Shown here: piece by piece, positions 1 through 11,715 of the stretch
How the letters are laid out: the number at the start of each line of letters is the position of its first letter
Position numbering within the stretch: position 1 is the first letter of the stretch
Assembly: GCA_015657535.1 (NCBI GenBank)
Contig: JADHZB010002114.1
Location: 2,141 to 47,039 of the forward strand
Direction: 5' to 3'
Origin: Nephromyces sp. MM_2019
Lineage: Eukaryota; Apicomplexa; Aconoidasida; Nephromycida
Length of the DNA: 44,899 nucleotides
Notes under the pieces: generated by a model
The model's database searches: none
What the model was told of the DNA's origin: nothing
Seen by the model: only the letters and a program-made list of their open reading frames with translations
Translations under genes and position numbers: made by a program

Positions 1-171
1 TGTGTGTAATTGTGTATGTGTGTGTGTGTGTAATTGTGTGTGTGTGTGTAATTGTGTGTGTGTGTGTAATTGTGTATGTGTAATTGTGTAATTGTGTATG
101 TGTGTGTGTGTAATTGTGTAATTGTGTAACTGTGTAATTGTGTAATTGTGTAATTGTGTGTGTGTGTGTGT
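1..171. repeat. Interrupted (TG)n microsatellite
   Basis: Runs of TG are broken at intervals by AAT, giving the recurring unit TGTGTAATTG in both short and long forms. The tract touches the left edge, so its full length is unknown. It ends at about 171, before ordinary T-rich intron-like sequence. Confidence 0.95.
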
Positions 172-318
172 TGCCTTTATAGTAACACAGCATTTTTTGT
201 CTAAAAGCCCGTTTTTTTTTCTGCCTTTAAGGTGTGTGTGGAAGCTGCAACACGAAGAAGAAGATGATAAGCTAGGCATCGACTAAATTATCGTCTAATG
301 ATAGCTTTTTCTATGCAG

Positions 319-3300
319 CCTAGTTCTTTAATTGCTGCTAAATTTGCATCCGCTTTCTGTGTGTGTTTTCAGCTTTTTATTTGCCAATGATTATGTGTGT
401 GTCTATAGAACATGTATAAGCTAGATTGCGATATATTTCTCCTCCTCTTTGGCTTTTTTATGCTTTTTGATGTTTGCCTACCTTTTTAGGGTTTTCTTTA
501 TTTCTCATCGTCACGCTGATCACCATTTGGGACTTCCAGGCCTGCTGAGCCTGAGACATTCTTTATGTCCCAATGAACCACCGCCCATAGTAATATGCCC
601 TCCCCAAATTAAGGTAATATACGTTTAAAAGTGTGTTTTTGCTCTATAATGTGTGTTTGTGTGCGAATTTTCCTTTCTGTTTTGTGTGTGTGAGTGCTTT
701 TTTATCAGCATTATTGTTCAGTAATCATGCTTTTATGTAAATCCTGCAAATCTTTTTGTTGTTTTCGATTTTTCCACTTTATTCTTTTGCTTCTTCAACA
801 TAAATCTCCTTGTGAACTTGCAGCTTCAGCGATTTCTCTGCGTAAATTTTGTAGAAAACTGCACTTGTTTTGCTTCTTCTTAACATGCATAACAGGCCTG
901 GCTTTCATTCTATAATCAGCAGGTTGAGCAAATCCCTTTTGTATACTTCGACTCTTTTTCGCTTGAAAAATCAGAGAGAGCTTTTTCTCTCTCCTCAGAT
1001 GATGGGAAAGACGAAATTGATGTCAAATTTCAGACTTTTATGGTTTGTTTTAGATACTTTTTCTTCATTTTATGAGGAATTTTCTTATTTTTCCTGCTTG
1101 AAGAGGAGATGCATGACACACTACGCTGTTTGGATGTATGGAAGTGGCTCTATGCTTGGTAGATCTACTGTTTGCCAAGGGTTGTGGTTTTGAGCTTTCC
1201 AGCTTGCGAGAGATGTATATACATGAGTTGTGGGTGTTATACATTGCTTCCTTTGTTGAAGAAGGTTTTTCTAATTTTATGTGTGTGATTACCTCATCGG
1301 TTTGAGGACCATTTTTTGATCTTTTCTTATATGCTTAGTGCTGCTTCTTTTGCCTGTTTCATCATGCTTCCATTTTTCTGCAATGCAAGCCTTTCAAGCT
1401 TTGTTTTCGCGAGTTTAGGTTTGTTCGCTGGTGTGTGTGTGTGGCTGTGTGTGTGTGTGTGGCTGTTGTTTTTTTCGCTTAGCATTGAGTGGGTGTTGCA
1501 GCCAAAATGTGGTGTCTGTTACTCTATAGATCTACTGCTACTTAGCCATGAAGCCAAAAGTTTCTCCATTGGACCATCAGTTTTGCTCAGCCTCTTCTTC
1601 AATACATGACGCATCAATTTCACTTTGTGATCTGTTCATCACTCAAGTTCTTCACTGCATCAGTTTAGCTGTTTTGCCTTTGGTGAAGCAGATCTCTTGC
1701 AACATCTTTTTTTGAAGATTCCAGCCTCTTCCATGATTTCCCACGATAAACCCACACACGCACACACGCACACACGCACACACACGCAGACACACACACA
1801 CGCAGACACACACACACACGCACACACGCACACACGCACACACACACACAGACACACACACACACAGACACACACACACACAGACACACACACACACACA
1901 CAAGAAATCTCCCTCAGGTTATGCATGTGGAAGCATCTTTTGGTATAAGAATAACTTCCCATATGTTTGGCAGTATAGTATACTCTGGAGATACTATGCC
2001 TTGTGAGAACTTGGTGAAGTCTGCAATGAATTGCACGATCCTTATACATGAAGGTATCTTCAAAGTGTGTAATCAATATATAAAATAGCTCACTTCATGA
2101 TATTCTGCTGGTGAAGGTGATATGCGTCTCTTCTTCTTGAAGTTATTGATATATTATATAGGTGAAATTCCTCATTTTTAGGGGGGTTTTATGCTATGAA
2201 ATAAGGTTTTTTTGTGAGCATTTATGCTTGGCAATTGGATTGGTGAGATTTTTTGTGTGCATAAGTAGAAGGAGGGGTTTTTTATGTTTTTTTCCAGTAA
2301 AGCTTGTGGCTGTATGTCCGCTTTAGTCTAGCAATAGCCGGCTTTTTGTGTTTGTGCGTGTGTTTTTTTCATTTTCTTTGAATATTTGGATGATTATGTT
2401 TTGCAGCAAGCTAGTTGCTCTAGTAGATGTAAAAATGTGAGATTCACGCACGTTTTTCTTGTTTAGGTGTGCTAGTATGACGTATATTGTTTCAGAAATG
2501 TGCTTATATTGTAAATCGTGGAACTAGCTTATCCTATAAAGTTAAGTAATTTAAACGAGGTTTTAATAGCAAAAATATAAATTCTATAAATGCTATTTTC
2601 TTGGTTTTGCTTTAACACACACTCAAAAACTCTAGTGAATGGCCTGTCTTCACGCCTTTGGCTTTCGATAGGGGGAAAGAATCAGAAGCAGAAGCTTAGC
2701 TATGAGAAGTTATTCAATAAATAATGTTTATTTTGAGCAAAAGAGTTGATCTAAAATCAGTCAGAGAAGCTTTTTTCTTTCTGAAGATGAAGATTGTGAG
2801 AATTCTTGAAAAAGTCATGAAAAACTTCCGGAATATAAAGCTTACTTTCTCAGTATCTAATGAGAAGAAATGGGTGCTTCATCCAGAGCAAAGCGAACAA
2901 CGAGAAAGTGCTTTTCTCTAGTTTTTGGATGGTTTAGAAAGCGAGGAGATTATGCGGCTTAGAGGGCGAGTTTCTCGATCCTCAGCACATTTAGTACTTC
3001 CTGTGAAACTTCCTATTATTTTGGTGGATTAGCATATTAATTGTTGCCTGTGAAGAGTGCTTAGCAAGTTTATGCGCAGTATTTACCCACATAGTAGAGC
3101 AATCTTCTTCTTCTTCTAACTAAGATTAATAATCTTATTTCTCTGATGTTATTGAGTAGCTTGGAAATATCTGTGTGTCCGTTTCACGCTCTCTAGATTA
3201 TAATGCCTGCCTTTCTGCCCCTTCTTTCAGCCACATTTGATGAATCTCTGCGTTCGACTGCGAAAGAAAAGCTACACTCTACTGTAAAGGATGCTTTGGT

Positions 3301-5292
3301 GATAGGTATGCTCTTTAATTTTGAGGTATATGTGTGTTTATTTGGAGTGCTTTGGTGAAGAGTGGGTTTTTCAAGTGCTTCAATTCGCTTTTGTGCGCAT
3401 CTTTTTCTAGTGTGTCATGCGTGTGCTTCTGCTTATAGATCGTCGTATATGTATTTGACCTCAGTGTGAGTAGAGTGGGCAGATGGATGGGGAGGTATAT
3501 TTTTTCGCTAAAATTGCGAATTTTTCTGGGTAGAAAATCGGAATTACTGAATTTTGCGCTATTTCCAATATTTTTTTGATGATGAAGATGCTATTTTAAG
3601 AGAGAAGTTGTGCAATTGCAGAAGATTCGCTGTTTCGTCTCTTTAATTTTCCTTTGCCAAATATTTGCATTGTTTTAAGATTCTGCCAGGGATATTTCAA
3701 CCTTTTTATTTCAGCAATTTTACAGTTCAGGTTCTTGAAAAGGATCTTCTTTTTATGTTTGGGTGTTGTACAGTACTATTTTCTGCAGCTTTTTGGTAAA
3801 TTTTTAGTGTGCTGTCTGTTTACTATGGCGATTTGTGTAGATTGAGCTGATTTAGCCCGCGGTCTTTTTTTTGCCGCGAATCATTTACTCTTATGCGTAT
3901 GCTCTTTTCAGCTTCCTCTTGCTTTGTTTATAATATAAATCACACAACAACGCAAAATCAGGAAACAAAAACGCATAATATAAAAGGCATATCAAAGTGC
4001 TAGAAAAGTTATTATATATGCATGCTTGCTTGTTAAAATTACAAAGCTTACAGAAATCTGGCTGTAAATCTTTTTGTTTTGCTTGTTTTGACTCAATTGT
4101 CACATTGATTCTTTCTTGTATCAAAGGTACTCGGACTCGTTGTCAACATCTAATCTTGACGCATTTCAGTCAACGTTATCCACAGGTATGTCTCATATAT
4201 GGCCGTTTGTATTTCATCGCACAATGAATTCCACTTTAAAACGGGCTGACATGTTGTATGAAGCACTGCTGTCGAATGGCAAGTGCTGCCCTATTGGATG
4301 ATCCTACGTGGTGAATGAGGCTATGCTTCTCTGCTAGTCGGTATGATGTTCTATCGATCAACATTTCTGCCTGGGGATGTATACAGCGGGAGTAGTATCA
4401 TTATCACAGCAAAATTAAGAGATAAAAAGTGAAAAAAGGTCATATTCCAATAGAATTTGACGGTGCTAGAATAAAATCTGATTTTAGCTTTATCTTCGTA
4501 ATTGTTCGAACTGAATGGTCCACACGCGAGCCGCTTGCCGCTATAAAATTAGTGGCTTTAGCAATGATTATACCGGTAAATGCTTCCCGGTAGATAAATA
4601 CCGATATAGATTATTTTATAGGAATGCGATGGCGCTGATAGCTTTTTTTGCTTCGATGATATAAAGTCGCGAATGCAGTGCATGTTTAGTCTAAACGATA
4701 AAATCTAATCTTTGTACTCTAGGTACCAGTAACCAGCCTGTTAGGTGCGGATGCTGATAACCCGTCACATAACCAGCTTAAGGCCCCAATATTAAGCTGT
4801 GACGAAGTTATCCCCAGTAAATTCAGCAAAGGCAATGAGAGGGGTGACGATAGCGCGGGTATAGAATTATCTAAGAATCGCTTATTTAATAATGTGGAAG
4901 CGGAGAATTGTAATTTGTCTAGTAGCTTACACGTGGATAGGTCGGATTTTTCCAAAGAATTAGGTGGTACGGGTGATACGCAGCTTCATCAGGGGCCTGT
5001 GACGAAAGAGAGAAAATTATCACATGCAGCGGAGAAGTTGGAAGGTACTTTGAGTGCAGTGGAAGTTGAGTTAGAAAGTTCGGAAGGTTCTAATTCCCTG
5101 AGAAGTATCCATCATGCAAAAAGCACAGTACCATCATCTTTAGACATGAATTTAAATCGCGTTATTAAACGAACGATTTTCGCGTTTGACTGCATGCGGT
5201 TACCGTTAAAAATTTTACCAGAGCTATCTGAACGATTTTCACGCATTCTCCCTGTTATTAAGCATCTCTTCAGCAAAGACGAGAAAGATTAG
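319..5292 (+). CDS. Intron-rich gene, 3' portion, unrecognised helical protein
   Basis: I do not recognise this protein. Hand-built exons keep phase from about 319 to a TAG stop at 5290-5292. The better ones are 540-613, 896-1042, 1106-1158, 1203-1264, 1591-1682, 1918-1942, 1979-2053, 2672-2725, 2963-3023, 3231-3305, 4127-4185 and 4723-5292. The links 319-358, 824-841, 2298-2311, 2407-2436, 2496-2510 and 2787-2873 are weak; several are microexons of 14-30 nt. The chain adds up to about 516 residues with no start codon found, so the 5' end is unresolved. The middle (896-2053) is rich in Leu, Trp and Cys and looks like packed helices, with stretches such as [20 protein letters not shown]. The last exon gives 190 codons: a polar, Ser/Asn/Glu-rich region and then a hydrophobic helical tail. 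Introns are T/G-rich and two contain microsatellites. Exons 896-2053 are fairly secure; the microexons between 2298 and 2510 may be wrong. Confidence 0.5.
1431..1465. repeat. (GT)n microsatellite in an intron
   Basis: A short GT tract split into two near-identical blocks, each ending in GGCT. It lies inside the predicted intron 1265-1590 of the first gene. Confidence 0.9.
1752..1902. repeat. (CA)n microsatellite with CACACG and CACAGA variants
   Basis: About 150 bp of CA repeat interrupted by G at regular spacing. The left half is mostly CACACG units and the right half ACACAGAC units. It lies in the predicted intron 1683-1917. Open frames across it, encoding runs of His-Thr on plus or Cys-Val on minus, are products of the repeat. 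Its CA polarity is opposite to the T/G-rich sense strand around it. Confidence 0.95.
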
Positions 5293-5634
5293 CCGAAGTA
5301 ATTTAACGCACTATTAAAGTTTTAGGATGCTGGATATACATGGGATTTGACAACTTGTTTTAATCATTTATGACTTGTTTTCGCGTCATGTTTAGCTTTC
5401 TTTAATTTGGTAGTAGGTGAGATTGCTGCTATTTTACACGCTGACTGTGAGTTACCCCTTGATAACGTGGCCTGAAAAATGCCGCCGAGCACGTCGTTTA
5501 TTGACTCTTACACAAAACCATGCGGAAATCAAATATCATATCAATAAGGGAGTGGCAGTTGATACTTTTTGAGCTTTAGGTTCTCTTCATACTCAAAATT
5601 TTTATGAATTTACTGGTGGGATTCTCGATTTCAG

Positions 5635-6378
5635 GGATTAAGATACCCTTTTAGCTGTCACTTATGGTTGCTAGGTAGGGTTCTTCTATGAAGAATCTGG
5701 CTGCGTTATCTTAATTTATATTTTTTTGGCAAGTCATTTCAAATTTTACTTTACTTTTCTGCTGGGGAGCACCTTAGTTACAGAGAAGTCAAGAAGCTGC
5801 TTCCAGAGAGCACTGCCGAAGCCCAATGATAAGTCCCATTCATGCACCGCAGATTATGTAAAGAAGTACATATTTTATGAGGCCTTTATGTGTTTAATCA
5901 TCCTCTATTCGCGGTAAAACTGTGCCAAGTTTCTAGGTCCGAGTTGCTAAAACCGTTTGTAGCAGTAGTGATGAAAATTACGACTGGCTACAAGCAATTA
6001 CCAGTTATAGGGGACATGTATTCATACTCCGTATGAGTGACCAACTTTGGCAATGATAATTGTGGCCTCCAAGGATGAAAATACTTGAAATCACAGTAAA
6101 ATAGGTGATTAACTTTACCTATTGCCAGCGCTGATACTAGCATCAAATACCCAAAGGGATTCAGACCCACATCTAGATGGTGGTCCAGTAAATGGTGAAA
6201 TTGCTACTGTATTGCCATATGCAGACTGCTATGGTAAAAAGTGTTTCAATTAGCTGGCAGGCTATTGGTCCGGGAAGTGAGCAGTGTTCCATACTAAAGT
6301 TTTGCTATGAGCATCTTCAAGAGGTACTCGTCGATTATGAGTCCAATAAATGACTCCAAGTGTAGCATTCAGGCGTGA
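5635..6378 (+). CDS. Candidate exon cluster, unknown protein
   Basis: No family recognised. Several short open segments with GT/AG borders chain in phase: 5635-5674, 5778-5857, then 5937-6017 (or to a later donor). Short pieces follow near 6150-6260, ending in a possible last exon 6324-6378 with a TGA stop. The best segment, 5937-6017, is 27 codons of polar sequence containing SSSDENYDWLQAITSY. No start codon could be joined to it. The pieces are short and the number of possible joins is large, so the chain could be chance. The region lacks the strong T/G skew of neighbouring introns, which neither supports nor excludes a gene. Confidence 0.2.
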
Positions 6379-9300
6379 GCGGGATATATACGGGCGAAGT
6401 GTGTTTTAATAAAACAATATGCTCATAAAATGCCGTAGAATATGTATAGCGGGTTTTATTACCTCTAAGAAATGAGGTTACAGAAATCCATCGTTACGCA
6501 TTATCTGCGATTTTTGATCTCAGCTTCATCGTTTTCGCCGTTTGGAGTTTTTCTTCGGCTTTTCGAATTTTTCCGGACTAGGCATTCAAGATAACATGCA
6601 CATGATTGACAGTATTTGTAAAAGCACCCTAAAAAAAAATTTAGTATAAAAGCAATAGAGAACCCCTTTACAATAGGAGAAAACTATCTCCCCACAAGAG
6701 TTGCTTCACACCTTCGCGCTCTGAGTCCCGATAGCGTTTCACCTTCAGTGGAAAAGTACGATAGTCTCTTAAGATTCAAGAATTTTTGACAACACACGAA
6801 GAATCCTCCTTTTTTGCAATATATGTCATTTTGAGGAATTTTTTATTGTTGATAAGTACGATTAGACAGCAGTTTTCTCATGGAAAGATATGATTCCATA
6901 TAATTGCGGAGAATTGGTATTTTTTCACCGCCTAGATATTCCTTGTTAATAGCATTGAAGTATGACCTCGTGCTGTGCATTCTTAAAACCTAGCCCGTCG
7001 GTAATCAATGGGTGCTCTTGTACCAGAAAAATACGCTTCTGGTGGAAATTTTGTTCTGTAAATGCAAGATTAAATACTCGATTAAAAGTCTGTCCGAACC
7101 TTTTGCCTCCTCTCCCGTAGTTTGAACTAAAAATTTCTCTGAACAAAAACCAGTTTTGAGTTGCAGCTATCACATCAAAGCTACCTCAAGAAACTAAAAT
7201 TAAACTTTTCGCAAGTTAACAAGCCTCTGAATGATACTCGCTCAACTCTGCTGGTTGAATTCAGAGAATTTTCTTGCTGGCAGAAAATTTTGCAGTTTTA
7301 GTAGTACAATAAGCCAATTCCAAATATTTTTTGGTACCCAAAAGTGGATAACTCATTCACGTGCGATAAGGAAAAAACTTCCACGAACCTCCTGATGTGC
7401 TAATTATAAAATTTGCAATAATTTTATAAAAAATTTCGAGTAATGTACATAGCTCATCTGCATCTACGGCAATGAACTCAACTTTCGGATGACATTATCG
7501 GAAGCACTGCATTCCAAGCAATATGAAAAGGCAACAAGATAGAGTTCAAGAAGCTGAAAAGATTGTTTTTGCGCCACTTTCAATCTTCTTGATATTAAAT
7601 CTTTCTGCTACTTTAGCTTTGATGTTTTCTGTGGTAATCAATGCTTGATTGCACCTTAATAAATCCTTTAGTGTATACTTGGTACTATCAACAGTTATCC
7701 TTTTTTACTAAATTTGCATGAGCTATTATTTTGTTTAGAGTATTGGAAGAGATATCGATATAGTTATTAGTTCTCCTTGAGTGCCCAAACAATATTTTTT
7801 GATGGATACCCACTCGATAAAAAACTTTTGGTCAATATTTCCTCTCTCTGAGCAGCACAAAGTGGCACAGGACTGGAAAATATCCAAAGATGATCTACAT
7901 CGTGTTTTGACATTATGTCCACGTTTTTTATTGAAAATAATTGCTAATTCTGGCCATGGAGGGTTGTTCTGCATCTTCTTTTGCTGTGGAAAAAATAATC
8001 TTTTAAACTCTGATAGTAAATACAAGTGGACCAATAGCAGTGATATATAGGCTCATACAAAAGATTCAACATCTGGCAATCAGCACCCCCGCTATGACGA
8101 TGTGTCTTCGTGCATAGTTTTATTTGCATGGTAGGAACGAAAACATAGATAAATGGAATGACACCGGATGACTAAGTGGACACGTGTTCTAGACTTGAAA
8201 GTACATAAATGTAGGTGCGCAACATAACGAATAAGTTTTGAGAGATTGCGGCAATGTATTGCTAAAAAGTTAGCACAACTGTTGGCTTTAAAGCTGCGGG
8301 CATCTAATTTCCCTGAGTGCGTTGATAATGCAGCAGTCCGAGCTTCTAGTGCACTAATGTAACTGGCATGCCTCATACTCCTTCATTGCTTACTTTATCG
8401 CTCTGCAGATTTATTATGCTTCTTTTCAAATAGAAGAGCATTGCTTTAACGATAGAATAACGCGACTATGCCGAAGCAGTACTGCGCACTACATATCTTT
8501 CGCAGCATACTTTGGTTGTATTTTACACTCGCGACTATCCTGTGATTAAAATTTTAAGCATCTTCTGTGAACCTGGTTTCTACCTGCATATATTTATTGG
8601 TCCTTGACCTGGCAGTTTTTTTTGAGTCTCTGATGCAACTACGTTTGCGAGTCTAACTTACTTTCCGGTGATGAGCTTCCAGCTGCACGTCATTGCATAC
8701 AATATGGCATATATTCTGGTACGCATGTCAAATAGCCATATAAAACGTGAGCGACTGATTGATTGAAAATCATTTTTGCCTTCCCCTTTTTTCTTTAATG
8801 AGAATGAAGCGAAAAATTAATACCGCCGAAGTTACTAACGAAATAAAACCTAGGCTGTGGGAATATACTTTGGCCAAATACGGGTGAACCGCAAGTTATT
8901 CTAACTTTGTGCCATACAAAACTACCGAAGTCAGCTCGTTAGATTATGTCCGAGTGCGCAGCAGCACATCAGAGCGAAATTCATTTTTACGCGCACATTC
9001 TTGAAGTATTCTGGCTGCCTGCTGTGCAATAGGAAACTTTTTATTTTACGCCAAGTTCTCGCGCTAACGCCTGACTTTCATTCATTCACCATTGTTTCAC
9101 ATAACGAATTTAGACGGCGTGAGTGAATTCATTATAGTGAATAATGCCCAAACTCAGTATGCAGACACCTCGTATACTATTGATACAATGAGGTATGCGG
9201 ATACGTGGTGGCCAGGATTTTTTTGTAAATGCAAGATCTTTTCCGTGAGGCATGTTATATGTTCTGGCATGATAATGACAAGCTAGAGTCTACGTTTCTC

Positions 9301-9715
9301 CACACTTTTAGTCTAAAAATAGTTTGCAAAAAATATGTACTACCCTGCCCGTCACGATTCCGATCAATTAGGCTTTTTTTTCATTCCTGAAATAAACATC
9401 GAAGTTTTTTATTTTGTACAATTCTCCACCCCACGTATTTGCCGTATAAACTATATGAAAATAGCGGTCAGTACATCTAACCTTCGCTAAGAAGCACTCA
9501 GCCTATGTGCATCGGGCACCCCCAGTCCACGACCTCTCGAGCCACCTTTTTAAGAAAGATTACCGCCCTCGGCGATTAGCCCTGTCCTTATCTCGCCAGC
9601 ACCCTTTTTAGGGCTACCACAAATTTCCGCATATCATTTTACGATGCAGAGCTGAGCTACTGTTAGCACGTTATAAATCGCTACTACACGACCACCTTCT
9701 ACCTTAGGTGTCGTA
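6379..9715. other. Stretch without a supported gene
   Basis: AT-rich with no clear strand skew. The longest frames are 83 codons (plus, ATG at 7802, ending 8050) and 94 residues (minus, 8092-8376, true ATG). Another minus frame at 6946-7173 lacks an ATG. None shows a motif, and frames of this length are expected by chance here. A C-rich patch lies at about 9480-9720. No RNA gene or repeat was seen. Confidence 0.5.
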
Positions 9716-11715
9716 TTGCTGTGTGTGTGCGTGCACGAGACGAGGGTACTGCCGTATGAAAGGGGGAGAGAAATATACTGCAATAATCATAATAATAACA
9801 CAATAGTATACACAGTGCTGAGCTCTCTCTCATCCCTAGAAGAGCATGGTAGCAGCGTCTCGCTTAAGAGGAGAAGATATTTTCTCGCTATTTTAACGAT
9901 TGAACGCTTTCTAAAGAATTTTAGGTCCTGTCTACGCCACCCTCGGTTGATTGACTTGCCGCTTATGGTATGTAATAAACTTTTTTTGGGGGGCAACTTT
10001 TTTTGTTGAATATTACACTGTACGTTGGTGTTGTATGACTGATTCAAGGTTGATCTCTCCGCATACCTCGCAAAAACAGCGAATTTGCTTGCCTCTCCCC
10101 CTCTTTTCGAAGGGATATTTTGAAATTTGCGAGTGGAAGGGGTAACGATGAGTTTTAGTGACGGTAAAGGTACAGATTGGTTGTGGACGCTGTGATTCTG
10201 CTACTCGAGTGCTTGAGACTCTTTTGCTTTCTCAAGTATAACCTGTCTAGTTCTCTCATGCTGGCTCAAAGTGTCAGTTTTATTTTGATTGCCCTGCGTA
10301 CAATATGAAAGAGTTTGCGGAGGCATTCCTGACGTTTGAGATATGACGTATACGTTACTGGGTGTAGATAATCACGAAGATCTTAAAAGAGTGGTTGAAC
10401 TCCTCTTTATTTTCATTTTTTGTTTTTTGAGTATTCCGTCTCGCTTTTTTTTTAGAAATTCGTTAACTAAAGTGGCTTCTTTGCTCTTGTTCACTGCTGA
10501 AGTTTACCATGCTTTATTTTCGCTTTTTCTTAGTGCGATGAATGGTCAAAGGGGATTCTCTGGTTCGTAGTTTTTTTTGTAATGTTGTATTCATCAATGG
10601 TATTCTCTTAGAGGCGGGGGAGATAAGAACCGTTTTTGAAGGATACTTTACGGGCTGGGGGAAGAAGGGATAATATTTTTTATGCATAAGGTGGTAGCCG
10701 TGGTGTGTAACTTAGATACTGATAGGTTGAGGGGTATTGTCCCATATTTTACTATTTTTCTCTTTAGGGTTTTTTTCTGTGTTGAAGATTAGGTATTGTC
10801 AGAATATTCTGGAATTTTTATGTTTTGACTGCGTAGAGTTGTCTTCCCTCTGTAAAAATGAGCTTGATTGCTTGGTTAAGCTTAGTTGGAATTCTGCAGG
10901 CATTTCAGTGTGTGTTTTTGTACTTAATTTCGCTGTATTGATGTGTGTACTCCTTATTTGTGATCTTGTGCAGCTTTTTGTTGCTTTTGCTTTTGTTTTG
11001 GAAGTATGCTCGATTAGTTTCTAGTTACTTCATGCGTTTATGTAGAGATTTTTAAAGTTTTCCTATTTATATTTAGTGTCCATCTTTTGCAGTGAGAATT
11101 TCACACACTTGATAAAAGTTATTAATGTTTTAAGTGGTTGCGTTTTATTGCGCTTGAACGCAATACTGCTTTGTTCTCTTAGTTTTTGCTTCGCTTTATG
11201 TAGCATGTTAGCACTATATTCTCCTCCACAATTTCTAATAATATGCGAATTTCATATGATGCGTTCACATTATACAAGAAATATTTGCTATTCCTTTCTA
11301 TCCAACTTCTTTAATAATATGTTGTCCATAGTTGAAATACCATCCTCCTGTCATGCACCTGAGTATGCTGTTCCTTTCTTTGTACATCTTTGTTTTTGAT
11401 AACGAATTGTTCATATTGAGGCCCAAATTTGAAGCTTTTATATATCTTCATAGTGTGTAGTACTTTAGATTTTTGGCAACTCGTGTGTACGTAATTGTTA
11501 AGCCCTTGTTTTGTATTAAATATGATTTCAACTCATTTTTGCTATTTCGGTAATTTCTCAAAATGACTTGAATTGACGAAGACGACGTTTGGTGATATTC
11601 CTATAACTTAGTTTTCATGTTTTACTATCAAATTTGTTGCGAATTTTTCATTTTAAAATGATTTCTTCATCTTCTTTGCAGAGTTTTTACGAAAGGCCTA
11701 TTTTTTGATATAAAA
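9716..11715 (+). other. T/G-rich leader region of the next gene
   Basis: From about 9716, and strongly from 10300, the plus strand becomes rich in T and G like the introns of the plus-strand genes. It runs up to a good splice acceptor (TTCTTTGCAG, ending at 11681) 34 bases before the ATG at 11716. The simplest reading is a 5' untranslated exon or exons plus a long leader intron. The frame of the ATG stays open back to the acceptor, so a short coding extension from an upstream exon cannot be excluded. Frames at 10343-11399 are low-complexity Phe/Leu/Cys products of the T/G bias. Confidence 0.5.

Noticed and set aside
232..286. Possible last exon ending WKLQHEEEDDKLGID-stop
   Set aside because: It would fit the end of an earlier gene, but it lies at the window edge, has only one splice border, and its start overlaps a GT-rich stretch.
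1652..2076. Minus-strand frames encoding long Cys-Val runs, and the plus His-Thr frame
   Set aside because: They are translations of the CA/TG microsatellite at 1752-1902. The same bases lie in a predicted intron of the plus-strand gene.
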